A stretch of DNA of 64,000 nucleotides, taken from NCBI RefSeq assembly GCF_029714305.1, contig NZ_CP121647.1:7971628-8035627 (forward strand). The letters are read 5' to 3'. The notes under the pieces are model-generated. The model saw only the letters and a program-made list of their open reading frames with translations, was not told the DNA's origin and searched no databases. The translations under genes were made by a program, and so were the position numbers. This DNA comes from Bradyrhizobium sp. CB3481 (GTDB lineage Bacteria > Pseudomonadota > Alphaproteobacteria > Rhizobiales > Xanthobacteraceae). Shown here one piece after another: positions 17,906 through 27,725 of this stretch; within the stretch, counting starts at the first letter, position 1, and each line of letters starts with the position of its first letter.

Positions 17906-19681
17906 ATGCATAGTCCCTACAAGAAAAACTTTCAGGCCGCGGCGACGCAGGCCAGCAATGAAAGCATATTTGATTCCGAATTGAGCCTCCTGCGGGATGT
18001 CTTCAAGCTGCTTCCGGCCGGCGTGACCGTTCAGGACGAGAGCGGCGAGTTCGTGCTGATGAACGACGCCGGGGCAACCCTGTTGCAGCGGGCGACGACG
18101 GCGGGAACGTCTTCGCAATTGAGCGACCGCCGCGAAACCTGTCTCGAACTGCTTCGTGCCGGCCGCCCGGCCGTGCTTGAAGAGGCCATGGCCGGCGGTC
18201 CGACCAAGCAGGTATTTCTGACTTCGCACCGGCCCATCAGGGTCGCCGGGCGCAATCTCCTGATCTCGAGCTCGACCGATATCAGCGAGCAGAAGGCGTT
18301 CGAGGACCACCTGTTCCGCTCCGCCTATTACGACGAACTGACCGGCCTTCCGACGCGGCGCGTGATCGAGCATCGCGTCGACAGCCTGCTGAAATACGAC
18401 AACGGCCAAGGCCGCTTCGCGCTGGCCTTTCTCGACGTCGACAATTTCAAGCACATCAACGACTATTACGGGCACACCGTCGGCGACGCGCTGCTGGCGG
18501 AGATCGCCAAGCGGCTGGGACTGGACTTGCGCGAATCCGACATCCTGTCGCGCATCAGCGGCGACGAATTCGTGCTGCTGCTCAACCCGGTCGAGAGCGT
18601 CGCCGAGGTCGAGGAGTTCATCCACTTCATCCTGCAGCGGCTGAAAGCGCCGTTCTTCATCGATCAGTCCGAAATATTCGCCTCGACCTCCATCGGCGTG
18701 AGCCTCTATCCCGAGCATGGTCGCAGCTATGAGGTGCTGCGCCAGAACGCGGACATCGCGATGTACCGCGTCAAGAACGACAGCAAGGGCGACGCGGCAT
18801 TCTTCGATTCCAGCATGGAGCGCGAGGCGCTGGCGCGCATGAAGATCGAGCAGTCGTTGCGGCTGGCGATCCTGGAAAAGCGCTTTTGCTGCGCCTTCCA
18901 GCCCAAAGTCGATATCCGGACCCAGGCGGTCATCGGCGTCGAGGCGCTGGTTCGCCTGCGCGACGACGAAGGGGTGATTCAGGCCCCTAGCACCTTCATC
19001 AATCTCGCCACCGAGCTCGGCCTGATCGACGAGCTGACGCACCTCGTGCTGGCGGAGATCGTCAAGTCGATCGACCTGATTAATGAGACCTTCGGCACCG
19101 AGACCACGATCAGCATCAACGTTGCCGCCAAGCAGGCCGGCAACCCCGACTTCATGCGGCCGTTCGCCGAGGCGCTCGAGGCCACCGGCTTTCCGCAGCG
19201 CTTCATGATCGAGGTGACGGAAGACGCGTTCGTCACCAAGACCCACATCCAGGACGAGATCCTGCCGATTTTCCGCAGGCTCGGCGTCAAGATCTCGATC
19301 GACGATTTCGGCATCGGCTACTCGTCGCTGTCGGCGCTCGCCGACATCACCGCCGACGAGATCAAGATCGACCGCTCCTTCATCACCGACATCCATAAGC
19401 GCCCGCGCAGCCAGGGCATCCTGCGCGCGATCGAGTCTCTGAGCGAAGCGCTCGGCATGACCGTGATCGCCGAGGGGCTCGAAAGCTTCGAGGAGCTCGC
19501 CTATCTGCAGGCCGCGACCAAGATCCGCTATGCCCAGGGCTACTACTTCTCGAAGCCGATCTTCCTGGAAGACCTCCGGCTGGCGTCTCCCCGCGCCAGC
19601 GAGGCACGCGGCAGCATCACCAGCCGTCCGGCGCCGGAGACGCGCGCCGCCTACGCGCGCGGCGGCAGCTACCGCCGCTAG
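17906..19681 (+). CDS. PAS-GGDEF-EAL cyclic-di-GMP turnover protein
   Basis: Soluble 591-residue protein. A PAS-like domain (about 20-130, LLPAGVTVQDESGEFVLMND) is followed by a GGDEF domain whose signature reads SGDEF at 218-222, then an EAL domain with EALVR at 346-350 and DDFGIGYSSLSAL later. Ser in the first GGDEF position is tolerated in some active cyclases, so both making and breaking c-di-GMP remain possible. EAL catalytic surroundings (IEVTEDAF, ISIDDFGIG, IKIDRSFI) look intact. It lies 117 bases upstream of a second GGDEF-EAL gene on the same strand. Confidence 0.9.
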   Translation: MHSPYKKNFQAAATQASNESIFDSELSLLRDVFKLLPAGVTVQDESGEFVLMNDAGATLLQRATTAGTSSQLSDRRETCLELLRAGRPAVLEEAMAGGPTKQVFLTSHRPIRVAGRNLLISSSTDISEQKAFEDHLFRSAYYDELTGLPTRRVIEHRVDSLLKYDNGQGRFALAFLDVDNFKHINDYYGHTVGDALLAEIAKRLGLDLRESDILSRISGDEFVLLLNPVESVAEVEEFIHFILQRLKAPFFIDQSEIFASTSIGVSLYPEHGRSYEVLRQNADIAMYRVKNDSKGDAAFFDSSMEREALARMKIEQSLRLAILEKRFCCAFQPKVDIRTQAVIGVEALVRLRDDEGVIQAPSTFINLATELGLIDELTHLVLAEIVKSIDLINETFGTETTISINVAAKQAGNPDFMRPFAEALEATGFPQRFMIEVTEDAFVTKTHIQDEILPIFRRLGVKISIDDFGIGYSSLSALADITADEIKIDRSFITDIHKRPRSQGILRAIESLSEALGMTVIAEGLESFEELAYLQAATKIRYAQGYYFSKPIFLEDLRLASPRASEARGSITSRPAPETRAAYARGGSYRR

Positions 19682-19798
19682 AAAACAAGCCGCCCCGCCG
19701 TGCGGCGCCAAGACGCGCGGTTAAGCTTTAGGTAACCGGTTTTCCTAACGGCTTATGACATCTGCACATCGTATGCATGTTCCCCAGGGAAAGGGAGA

Positions 19799-22700
19799 AT
19801 GCGCGGTCTGTTTCACCACCTGCTCGGCCTCACGGCCCGAGCCGCAGCCACCGGGCGGCACCTCGCCGCAACGATCCGGGGCCCTGTGCTGTGGCTGACG
19901 CTGTGCGGCGGCCTCTTGGTCGCGGCGATCTTTGTCGGCACCATCATGACGGTCGGCGAATTCCGCGAGCGTGCGCTCGTCAACAGCGAGCGCGAGCTGG
20001 AGAACACCGTTCTGCTGCTCGCCCGTCACTTCGACCAGCAGTTCGAGGATTCCGATACCCTCGCCGACGACGTGATCTCCCGGCTGCAGATTTCCGGCAT
20101 CGCCTCGGAGAGGGCATTCCGCGACCGCGTCGCAAGCACCGAAGCGCACGAGATCCTGAGGGCCAAGGCCGGCGTGCTGTCCTATCTCGGCGATATCTCG
20201 ATCTTCGATTCCAACGGCGACATGATCAACTGGTCGCGGCCGCTGCCGGCACGAAAACTCAACATATCCGAGCGGGCGTATTTCAAGAGCTTCAAGTTCG
20301 ATCCGCAATCGCCCTCCGTCTTGGCCGAGTCGGTTCGCAGCTACATAACCGGCAATCTCAACTCCGTGATCGCGCACCGGCTGCGCGGCGAAGACGGCAC
20401 CTTCCTCGGCGTGATGACGCGGCGGATCAACCCGGCCAACTACGAAAAATTCTTCGCTTCCGTAACGCTCGGAACGGGCGCTGCGATCTCGATGTTTCAT
20501 GCCGACGGCACCCTGCTCGCGCGGCACCCGCGTGTCGACGAATTGATCGGAAAGAATTTCTCGACGGCGCCGCTGCTGCAGCGTGTCCGCGAAAGCGGCA
20601 CCCGGCAGACGTTGCGGGTGCAGAGCCCGATCGACCAGGCCGACAGGTTGGGATCCGCGGCCCCGCTTGCGCATTATTCGGGCGTCGTGGTCGCAACCAA
20701 CACGGCGACCGCCGCGCTGGCCGACTGGCGCGAGCAAACCCGTCTCCTCGTCATCGCCGCGATGCTGTCGGTAGCAGTGATCGCCCTGACGCTGTTCCTG
20801 ATCATCCGGCAGATCACAAGGCAGAACCGCGAAGCGCAACAGCGGCTGGAGACCGAGCGGGGCCGGCTCGATACCGCCCTGAACAACATGATCCAGGGCC
20901 TGGCGACGTTTGACGCCTCGGCCCGTCTCGTGACCTTCAACCAGCGCTACATCGACATGCACAATCTGTCGGCCGAATTGGTCAAGCCCGGCTGTCATCT
21001 TCGCGATCTGATGCAGCATCGCAGGGATCGCGGCTCGTTCGATGGCGACATCGACGAGTTCTGCCGTTCAGTCGTGCAGAACATCGCGCGTGGTGAGGCA
21101 GGCCACAGCATCACCCAATGCGCCGATGGGCGCACTTTCTTGACGGTGAGAAAGCCGCTGGCGGATGGCGGCTGGATCGCCACCATGGAAGACATCACTG
21201 AGCGGCGCAATCTTGAGCAGGAGCGCGACCGCAACTACGCCTTCCTGAGCCAGATCATCGATCACATCCCCTCGCAGATTACCGTGAAGGATGTGCACGA
21301 CCGCCGCTATCTGCTGGTCAACCGCGTGGCGGAGGCCCAGTTCGGTATTTCGCGCGACCTGATCGTCGGCAAGACCGCCGCCGAGATCTTTCCGCCGGCC
21401 GCCGCCGAGATCATTGCAGCGGATGAGGAGAAGACGCTGCAATCCCCCGACGGCCTATTCAAGGACGAACATGTCTGGGAAACGCAGGGGATGGGCCCGC
21501 GTTACCTCACCTCCAGGCGGCTCGGCATCCGCAATTCGGCCGGACAGGCGCGCTACATCATCAACGTCGTCGACGATGTCACCGAGCGCCGGCTCGCCAA
21601 CGAAAAGATCGCGCATCTGGCGCATTATGACGCGCTGACCGACCTGCCGAACCGGGTGCTGTTCCGCGAACAGATCGAGCGCGCACTGCACAAAGCCAGG
21701 GAGGGCGAGCAATTCGCCCTGCTCTATATCGACATCGACGAATTCAAGGGCATCAACGATTCGCTCGGACACCATGTCGGCGACGAGCTGTTGAAGGCCG
21801 TCGCGGCCTGCCTCAAGGACTGCACCAAGCCAGACGATCTGATCGCCCGCCTCGGCGGCGATGAATTCGCGGTGATCCAGACCGCGATCAACGGCCGCCG
21901 CGACGTCGAGGAATTCGTCGCCCGCATCTACGAGGCGATCCGCCGCCCCTACCAGTGCCTCGGCCATCAGCTCTCGACCGATGCCAGCATCGGCATCGCG
22001 CTCGCACCGGAGGACGGGACCGAGCTCGACCAGCTGATCAAGCATGCTGACCTGGCGATGTACGCCGCCAAGGCCGAGGGGCGCCGCACCCATCGTTTCT
22101 TCGAGCCCGCCATGGACGCCCGCGCGCAGGCGCGGCTGACCATGGAGCAGGATCTGCGGCAGGCGCTATCCGACGGCCGCTTCGAACTCCATTACCAGCC
22201 GCTGCTCGACCTCGGGAGCGGCGAAGTGACCGGCTGCGAGGCGCTGCTGCGCTGGCGCCATCCCGTGCGCGGCATGATCTCGCCCGCCGAATTCATCCCG
22301 GTCGCGGAGGATACCGGCCTGATCAACGAGATCGGCGACTGGGTGATGCAAACCGCCTGCGCCGAAGCGGCAAGGTGGCCGTCCCGGGTCCGGATCGCCG
22401 TCAACGTTTCTCCGATCCAGTTGAAGTCGCCGACACTGGCGCTGCGGATCACCGGGGCGCTCGCCGCCTCCGGCCTGGCGCCCGACCGGCTCGAGATCGA
22501 AATCACCGAGGCGGTGCTGATCCATGACGATGAAAGCGCGCTGGCGATCCTGCACCAGCTCCGCGCCATCGGCGTGCGCATCGCGCTCGACGATTTCGGC
22601 ACCGGCTTCTCCTCGCTGAGCTACCTCAAGCGTTTCCCGTTCGACAAGATCAAGATCGACCGCTGCTTCATCAGCGATATCGATGACGACGGTTCGGCGG

Positions 22701-22906
22701 CGATCGTGCAGGCGGTGGTGAACATCGCATCCGCCCGCAACATGACGACGACCGCCGAAGGCGTCGAGACCGAGCAGCAGCGCGAGATGCTGCGCCAGCT
22801 CGGCTGTACGCAGATGCAGGGCTACCTGTTCAGCGCACCGAAGCCGGCCGCCGAGGCAAGGCGGCTGTTGGGCGCGCGATTGGAAGCCGCGACCGCGGTG
22901 GCCTGA
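19799..22906 (+). CDS. Membrane sensor GGDEF-EAL protein with Cache and PAS domains
   Basis: 1035-residue inner-membrane protein. A first membrane segment (about 36-58) and a second (about 317-340, VIAAMLSVAVIALTLFLII) enclose a periplasmic Cache-like sensor region with ERAYFKSFKFDPQSPSV. Two PAS domains follow (LDTALNNMIQGLATFD and FLSQIIDHIPSQITVKD). The GGDEF domain has intact GGDEF at 686-690. The EAL domain has EALLRW from 814, IEITEAVLI, DDFGTGFSSLSYL and KIKIDRCF. Both activities look complete. ATG 19799 has ribosome binding site AAGGGAG. Its 3' end overlaps the convergent patatin gene by 85 bases. Confidence 0.92.
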   Translation: MRGLFHHLLGLTARAAATGRHLAATIRGPVLWLTLCGGLLVAAIFVGTIMTVGEFRERALVNSERELENTVLLLARHFDQQFEDSDTLADDVISRLQISGIASERAFRDRVASTEAHEILRAKAGVLSYLGDISIFDSNGDMINWSRPLPARKLNISERAYFKSFKFDPQSPSVLAESVRSYITGNLNSVIAHRLRGEDGTFLGVMTRRINPANYEKFFASVTLGTGAAISMFHADGTLLARHPRVDELIGKNFSTAPLLQRVRESGTRQTLRVQSPIDQADRLGSAAPLAHYSGVVVATNTATAALADWREQTRLLVIAAMLSVAVIALTLFLIIRQITRQNREAQQRLETERGRLDTALNNMIQGLATFDASARLVTFNQRYIDMHNLSAELVKPGCHLRDLMQHRRDRGSFDGDIDEFCRSVVQNIARGEAGHSITQCADGRTFLTVRKPLADGGWIATMEDITERRNLEQERDRNYAFLSQIIDHIPSQITVKDVHDRRYLLVNRVAEAQFGISRDLIVGKTAAEIFPPAAAEIIAADEEKTLQSPDGLFKDEHVWETQGMGPRYLTSRRLGIRNSAGQARYIINVVDDVTERRLANEKIAHLAHYDALTDLPNRVLFREQIERALHKAREGEQFALLYIDIDEFKGINDSLGHHVGDELLKAVAACLKDCTKPDDLIARLGGDEFAVIQTAINGRRDVEEFVARIYEAIRRPYQCLGHQLSTDASIGIALAPEDGTELDQLIKHADLAMYAAKAEGRRTHRFFEPAMDARAQARLTMEQDLRQALSDGRFELHYQPLLDLGSGEVTGCEALLRWRHPVRGMISPAEFIPVAEDTGLINEIGDWVMQTACAEAARWPSRVRIAVNVSPIQLKSPTLALRITGALAASGLAPDRLEIEITEAVLIHDDESALAILHQLRAIGVRIALDDFGTGFSSLSYLKRFPFDKIKIDRCFISDIDDDGSAAIVQAVVNIASARNMTTTAEGVETEQQREMLRQLGCTQMQGYLFSAPKPAAEARRLLGARLEAATAVA

Positions 22907-24756
22907 CGCCGCTCCAGCGCGCCGGCGTCGAGGAGGGCTGCGATCGCCGAACTGCCGCCCGCCTCCAGTGCCGCAATCGCCTCCTTGGCCCAAGCGTAGG
23001 ACGCCTCGAAGATTTCCGTGTGGCGGTCGAAATCCGTCACCTCGATATCCGGCGGAAGCGGCGGCCGCATCACCGTATCGAACGGTCCGGTCGGCAACGT
23101 GTCGTAGCGCTGGTGCGCGACGAGACTGCGCCACAGAACATTCACCGCGCTCGGCGCCGCCGGCAGCAGTTTCTTGCGGAACGGCGTCAGCATCGCGGCG
23201 ATCAGCTCCAACCTTCCCGGCAGCGACGCATAGTCGACATCGAACATCTCCGCCGCCGGCTCGCCGAAATGCACGACCAGATTGGGGCCGCTCTTGAGCT
23301 GGTGCATCGAGGCCAGCGGCACGTTGTCGATCAGACAGCCGTCGACCAGCATCGCGCCATCAGGCGTATAGAACGGCGGCAATAGCCCGGGGATCGCGCT
23401 CGAGGCGCGCACCGCCTGCCAGAGCGGCCCGGTGCGAATCAGCTCGAGACTGTGGGTCGATAGATTAGTAGCGACGGCCGCAAAGGGCCGCCAGCAATCC
23501 TCGATCCGGCAGTCAGGGCCGTATTGGTGCGCCAGCGCGCGGTCGAACGCCTTGTGGTCCAGCAGGGAGTAACGCGGCCAGGTCGGCCGCCGAAAACTCC
23601 GGCTCTTGACGAAGATCTCGTGGGTGCCGCGCTCCAGGTGCTCGGCCTCGAGATTCTTTGCAAACCCGGCCACCATGGCGGAACCGACACTGGTGCCGAC
23701 AAAAATGTCGAACATCACGCCGCGCTCGCGAAACGCCTTGTAGATTCCGACATGCGCGGTGCCAAAACTGCCACCGCCGGCGGCGACGAAGCCGACCGCG
23801 CGGCCGCACAGGAAGCGGATCAGGCTGTCGATATCGACTTGGTCCTCCAGCGCGATGTGGTGGTGCATGAAAGACGGCAGCCGGGCGAGCCAGGCGGCCG
23901 TCCCCGAAACCGCACCGCTGCGCTTGTCGTGAATACGGACCAGTCGTCTAGCCGAAATCGGATGAACCTCGCAGGCAAACGCCTCGATTTCAGTGAGCGC
24001 AGCCGCGGGGGCGTCGCCGCGGCAGGCGAACACGACCATGTCGGCCTGCCGGATCGCCTTGCGCGCCCAAGGCGAGGATTCATGGCCGCCGAGATAGACC
24101 ACCAGCGGCGCAGCGTGTTCGAGCTTGTTGAGCCATTCGGTGACCTCATGCGCATCGAGCGCGCGGGAGGGAAACATCGCCTGCAGGCGTTCAATATCGA
24201 CGATCTCGGCCTGGGTCGCAGCCAGTCCCTCGCGCATCCGCCGATCGAACGCGCCAGGCAGCGGCTCGATCCCGCCGCCGATCAGCGCCACGGTTCGTGC
24301 CTTCGGCGAAGTGCGAAACGGGGCGATGCGCGCGGTCTCCCTGGCAAATCGCTGCGCCAGCGCGGCGAGCAGCGCCTCGACGATCGCGGGCGCCTCGGTG
24401 ACCAGCTTTTGATAGGCCGGGCGGGTCAGCGCCAGCACGCTGGTGTCGCGGATGGCGATCACATCGGCGGTGCGCGGCACGTTGGCGAAGAAGCCAATCT
24501 CGCCGACCAGTTCGCCCGCGCGAAGCTCGGCGATCGGTTCGTGATAGCCGGTCTTGCGCACTGCGAGCGCGCCATGCAGCACCAGGAAAAGCGAATCCGA
24601 CGGCCCACCCTGGGCGACCAGCATCTGGCCGCGCACCAGATCCTGGCGGACCATGGCACCCAGCGCCCTCAGCCGCTGTTCCGAGCTAAGCGTCCGGAAC
24701 AGCGCGAAGTCGTCCAGCGCAGAGCTCCAGGCCAGGACCGAGCTCGACCCACTCAT
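22822..24756 (-). CDS. Cyclic nucleotide-binding patatin-like phospholipase (NTE-like)
   Basis: 644-residue lipid hydrolase. The N-terminal cNMP-binding domain (about 15-140) has GELVGEIGFFANVPRTADVIA, with the phosphate-binding RTA. A central domain (155-300) resembles the NTE spacer. The patatin domain has GGGSFGTAHVG at 327-337 (oxyanion loop), GTSVG at 354-358 with nucleophile Ser356, and DGCLIDNVP with Asp472. This is the bacterial layout related to neuropathy target esterase and RssA. cAMP or another nucleotide may gate it. The last 28 codons lie antisense to the end of the neighbouring GGDEF-EAL gene. Confidence 0.9.
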   Translation of the reverse strand: MSGSSSVLAWSSALDDFALFRTLSSEQRLRALGAMVRQDLVRGQMLVAQGGPSDSLFLVLHGALAVRKTGYHEPIAELRAGELVGEIGFFANVPRTADVIAIRDTSVLALTRPAYQKLVTEAPAIVEALLAALAQRFARETARIAPFRTSPKARTVALIGGGIEPLPGAFDRRMREGLAATQAEIVDIERLQAMFPSRALDAHEVTEWLNKLEHAAPLVVYLGGHESSPWARKAIRQADMVVFACRGDAPAAALTEIEAFACEVHPISARRLVRIHDKRSGAVSGTAAWLARLPSFMHHHIALEDQVDIDSLIRFLCGRAVGFVAAGGGSFGTAHVGIYKAFRERGVMFDIFVGTSVGSAMVAGFAKNLEAEHLERGTHEIFVKSRSFRRPTWPRYSLLDHKAFDRALAHQYGPDCRIEDCWRPFAAVATNLSTHSLELIRTGPLWQAVRASSAIPGLLPPFYTPDGAMLVDGCLIDNVPLASMHQLKSGPNLVVHFGEPAAEMFDVDYASLPGRLELIAAMLTPFRKKLLPAAPSAVNVLWRSLVAHQRYDTLPTGPFDTVMRPPLPPDIEVTDFDRHTEIFEASYAWAKEAIAALEAGGSSAIAALLDAGALERRQATAVAASNRAPNSRLASAAGFGALNR

Positions 24757-24904
24757 TTGGCGGTACCCAGTTGAAACGGCCTGACTTTAGCGCCGGGCAC
24801 AGACCATCGCGAGTGATATAAAGGCTTGCAGACTAGCGCAGTGCAGCAGTAGGCCGGCGCCGATACCCGGGCAAATGCACTGCAGCATGAGCATTGCCTC
24901 TGCC

Positions 24905-25984
24905 CTACGCCGCCCACCGGCCGCGATTATTCTCGGCCAGGATGGGCCGGATCAGCCGGCCGAAGCGCTCGGCCTCCTCGTCGTGCAGATAGCCGGACAG
25001 GCAGAAGGAATGGCAACCGGCATCGATGAATTGCTGCAGCGTGTCGGCGCACTGGACGGGATTGCCGACCACTGCAATGCCGGCGCCGGGACGGACCTTC
25101 GTGATACCGGTCCACAGGTGAGGCAGCAGCAGATCGCCATGCTCGCGCGCGAGCTGCTGCACGCGCATGTTCGCCTCCGAGCGGTTATAGAGCGTCTTCA
25201 TCTCCTGCTTCTGCCGCTCGGTGGCATGCCGCACCAACTGGTCGGCAGCCTCCCAGGCATCCGCCTCGTTCTCGCGGCAGATCACCTGCAGCCGCATGCC
25301 GAAGCCGATGTCGTTTTCGCGGTCATGCGCCCGCGCCATCTGCCTGATTTCGGCAATGTTGGCGGCGATCTTTTCCGGCAGATCGCCCCAGAATAGATGC
25401 ACATCGGAATGTTTCGCCGACAATTCCCACGCCTGACGCGAGCCACCGCCGAGATAGAATTTTGGGAACGGCTGCTGGTGCGGCCGCGGACGGATATGCG
25501 CGCCCGACAATTTGTGAAATTTTCCCTCGAAGTTTACCGGCCCACGCGTCGTCCATAGCGCCTTGAGGATCGAGACTTCCTCTTCCATCAGCTCATAGCG
25601 CGCTTCCTTCGGGTAGCGCACACCCTCGCCCTCGACCTCGCTTTCGTTCTGGCCGGCGATCAAATTGATGCAGATCCGCCCGCCCGACATCTGGTCGAAG
25701 GTCGAGATCATTTTTGCCAGTAACACCGGGTTGATGTAGCCGGGCCGCGCCGCGATCAGCGGCTTGATGGCCGAGGAGCGCGCCGCCATGAACGCGCCCG
25801 TGATCCACGCCTCCCAGCACACCGAGCCGACCGGGATCAGCAAATATTCGAAGCCGGCCTTTTCCGCCGCCTGCACGACGCGGTCGCATAGTTCGGGCGA
25901 GCCCGGAATCTGCGCTTCCATCAGGCCATAGGCCGTGGTGTCGCCATGCGTGGGCAGATACCAGCCGAATTCGAGCGGACGCAT
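24905..25984 (-). CDS. Alkanesulfonate monooxygenase (SsuD)-like LLM flavoenzyme
   Basis: FMNH2-dependent monooxygenase of 359 residues in the SsuD/luciferase family. It begins LEFGWYLPTHGDT and has ARPGYINPVLLAKMISTFDQMSGGRICINLIAGQNESEVEGEGV, which is the SsuD pattern, then YLGGGSRQAWELSAKHSDVHLFWGD and a C-terminal GNPVQCADTLQQFIDAGCHSFCLSGY. SsuD proteins release sulfite from alkanesulfonates. No SsuE reductase or SsuABC transporter genes are next to it, so the substrate assignment is tentative. Confidence 0.87.
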   Translation of the reverse strand: MRPLEFGWYLPTHGDTTAYGLMEAQIPGSPELCDRVVQAAEKAGFEYLLIPVGSVCWEAWITGAFMAARSSAIKPLIAARPGYINPVLLAKMISTFDQMSGGRICINLIAGQNESEVEGEGVRYPKEARYELMEEEVSILKALWTTRGPVNFEGKFHKLSGAHIRPRPHQQPFPKFYLGGGSRQAWELSAKHSDVHLFWGDLPEKIAANIAEIRQMARAHDRENDIGFGMRLQVICRENEADAWEAADQLVRHATERQKQEMKTLYNRSEANMRVQQLAREHGDLLLPHLWTGITKVRPGAGIAVVGNPVQCADTLQQFIDAGCHSFCLSGYLHDEEAERFGRLIRPILAENNRGRWAA

Positions 25985-26120
25985 GACGTTTCTCCTTATC
26001 GACGCTTGTTGCCTGGTCGTTAGGCCCGAGTTTAACGGCTATGAAGCGCGCGGCAATCGGGTTCCCGCGCAGGGCGATTTTCGATTCCAATCGCGCGTGC
26101 CGCAAGATAGAGTCCCTGCC

Positions 26121-26528
26121 ATGTCTCCGGTGTCGCTGCTGCTCAACATCATCTGGATCGTTCTCGGCGGCGCGTGGATGGCGTTCGGCTGGCTGGTCGC
26201 CGCGATCATCATGGCGATCACGATCATCGGCATTCCCTGGGCGCGGGCTGCGTTCAACATCGCGGCCTATACCTTGTTCCCGTTCGGCTTTACGGCGGTC
26301 TCGCGCGACGCCTATACGGGCCAAGAGGATATCGGCACCGGGCCGCTCGGGGTGATCGGCAATATCATATGGCTGGTGCTGGCGGGGTGGTGGCTGGCGC
26401 TCGGCCATGTGGTCACGGCCGTCTTGCTGGCCGTGACCATCATCGGCATTCCCTTTGCCTGGGCGCACTTGAAGCTTGCCGGCATCGCGCTGTGGCCGAT
26501 CGGCAAGATCATCGTCCCCGCGAGCTGA
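26121..26528 (+). CDS. YccF domain membrane protein
   Basis: 135-residue membrane protein with two tandem YccF repeats: LLLNIIWIVLGGAWMAFGWL...ITIIGIPWARAAFNIA and GVIGNIIWLVLAGWWLALGH...VTIIGIPFAWAHLKLA. Each half gives a hydrophobic hairpin with the diagnostic TIIGIP motif. Function unknown. ATG 26121 was chosen because the first YccF repeat begins at once; an upstream extension to 25935 is antisense to the SsuD-like gene start. Confidence 0.88.
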   Translation: MSPVSLLLNIIWIVLGGAWMAFGWLVAAIIMAITIIGIPWARAAFNIAAYTLFPFGFTAVSRDAYTGQEDIGTGPLGVIGNIIWLVLAGWWLALGHVVTAVLLAVTIIGIPFAWAHLKLAGIALWPIGKIIVPAS

Positions 26529-26540
26529 ACTCGCGTCGGG

Positions 26541-27014
26541 CTATTCCGCCGCCGCCGGCGCCGGCTTCAAACGCTCGAACTCGGCGTCGCTGATCTCGGT
26601 CTGCGCGACCAGCACGCTGCAGCGCAGGCGCTTGACGAGGTAGCTGCCGATCGAGCCGAACCAGCGCGCCAGCGTCCCCTGCGGGCGATGGCCGACCACG
26701 ACGAGATGCGCGCCGATTTCCTCGGCTACCTCGGCGATTTTCTGGCCGGCGTCGCCGACCTCGAGCCGCGCGGTCGGCGTAAAGCCGAGCGCCTTCAGCC
26801 GCGCGATGCCCTCGTTCAGGATGGCCTTGTAATCTTCGGTCTGCAGCTCGATCGGGATCGTGAGCCCGGCCTCCGGGGTCATGATCGAGGAAACCTCGAC
26901 AACGGCGAGCAAAAATACCTCGGATCGGCAGAGTTGTGCGAGCTTTGCGCCCTCCCGCAATGCGCGCCGCCCCTCGACCGAACCGTCATAGGCGAGAAGA
27001 ACCTTCTTATACAT
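26541..27014 (-). CDS. Universal stress protein (UspA family)
   Basis: 157-residue single-domain Usp. It begins [22 protein letters not shown] with the ATP-contacting Asp, and ends [35 protein letters not shown]. The nucleotide loop reads GHRPQG...GSIGSY, near the ATP-binding G-2x-G-9x-G(S/T) pattern. ATG 27014 starts the fold directly; frame further upstream runs through the tRNA-Arg gene and is not coding. Convergent with yccF, 12 bases between stops. Confidence 0.9.
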   Translation of the reverse strand: MYKKVLLAYDGSVEGRRALREGAKLAQLCRSEVFLLAVVEVSSIMTPEAGLTIPIELQTEDYKAILNEGIARLKALGFTPTARLEVGDAGQKIAEVAEEIGAHLVVVGHRPQGTLARWFGSIGSYLVKRLRCSVLVAQTEISDAEFERLKPAPAAAE

Positions 27015-27143
27015 CGGACGTCCCCATCCTTGGTTCAACACACCAAGACTAGCACCAAACGGCGGGAACGGATCGGAATTTTGCAGCCGAAACGCGGCCT
27101 TCGTCATGCCACCTTCGTCTCCCCACCCCTGCCCAGGGGCCGG

Positions 27144-27172
27144 TTGCCCCTGCCCGGCCAATCGGCTAAATG
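27144..27172 (+). promoter_or_regulatory. Probable sigma-70 type promoter of tRNA-Arg
   Basis: TTGCCC (27144-27149) and TAAATG (27167-27172) are separated by 17 bases, and the tRNA begins 10 bases after the -10 box. Spacing is ideal, sequence match moderate. Confidence 0.5.
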
Positions 27173-27182
27173 AAGGCCCGAA

Positions 27183-27259
27183 GCACCCGTAGCTCAGCTG
27201 GATAGAGCGTTGCCCTCCGAAGGCAAAGGTCACACGTTCGAATCGTGTCGGGTGCGCCA
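27183..27259 (+). tRNA. tRNA-Arg (anticodon CCG)
   Basis: 77 nt including an encoded CCA. The acceptor stem GCACCCG pairs with CGGGTGC. The D-arm GCTCAGCTGGATAGAGC is complete. The anticodon stem TTGCC/GGCAA encloses loop CTCCGAA with anticodon CCG. The T-arm ACACG TTCGAAT CGTGT is complete, followed by discriminator G and CCA at 27257-27259. It decodes CGG arginine codons. A toxin-antitoxin pair lies about 470 bases downstream. Confidence 0.97.
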
Positions 27260-27725
27260 TTTCGGTACAAAACTGGGCACGCCAAAACCCGCCGTTTTTG
27301 CGCTTGAAGCGGCGACGAGCGTTCGCAGGAGCGCGCTCTTCGATCCCATGGTGCGCAATTCTCTCTGATCGACCTCGATGCGTTGGGAGAGCGCCCGAAG
27401 GCGCCCCATTCCAGAAGCCTCGCCGCGCGTTCTCCTTCATGGCTCTAAGGGTGTGCGTCGCGTTATCCTTGGACTGTTACTCGTCGAACAGCGCCATGAT
27501 CTGCCGGTCATGTTGCTCATGGGATCGTCGCCGAGCTCGCGGACTTGCCAATTGGCGCGCATCGCGCGCTGCCGCATCATAGCGCCACGGCGAAGCAATA
27601 GTGCCCATCTTCATCGGCCGTGGTCCGCCATTTACGCCAGAGCACGACGTCGCCCGCAGGCGCCTCTTCCCGCGTCGTCGCTATCGGTTATAACGTAGCT
27701 GGACGCGATGTGCAGGGCATCGGCA
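27260..27725. other. Gene-poor gap after tRNA-Arg with short degenerate frames
   Basis: No convincing complete gene. On the minus strand a fragment ending near 27580 reads GDVVLWRKWRTTADEDGHY and CFAVAL before a TGA. That stop overlaps an ATG opening a 46-codon frame. Directly upstream of the fragment is a TAA. The pieces look like the decayed end of a gene, but I could not name it. I did not see a second copy of the tRNA 3' end by eye. Confidence 0.35.

Noticed and set aside
17867..19711. Open frame of 614 codons on the minus strand
   Set aside because: It is antisense to the whole GGDEF-EAL gene at 17906-19681, which has clear domains. High-GC coding DNA gives long antisense frames; the translation has no recognisable domain.
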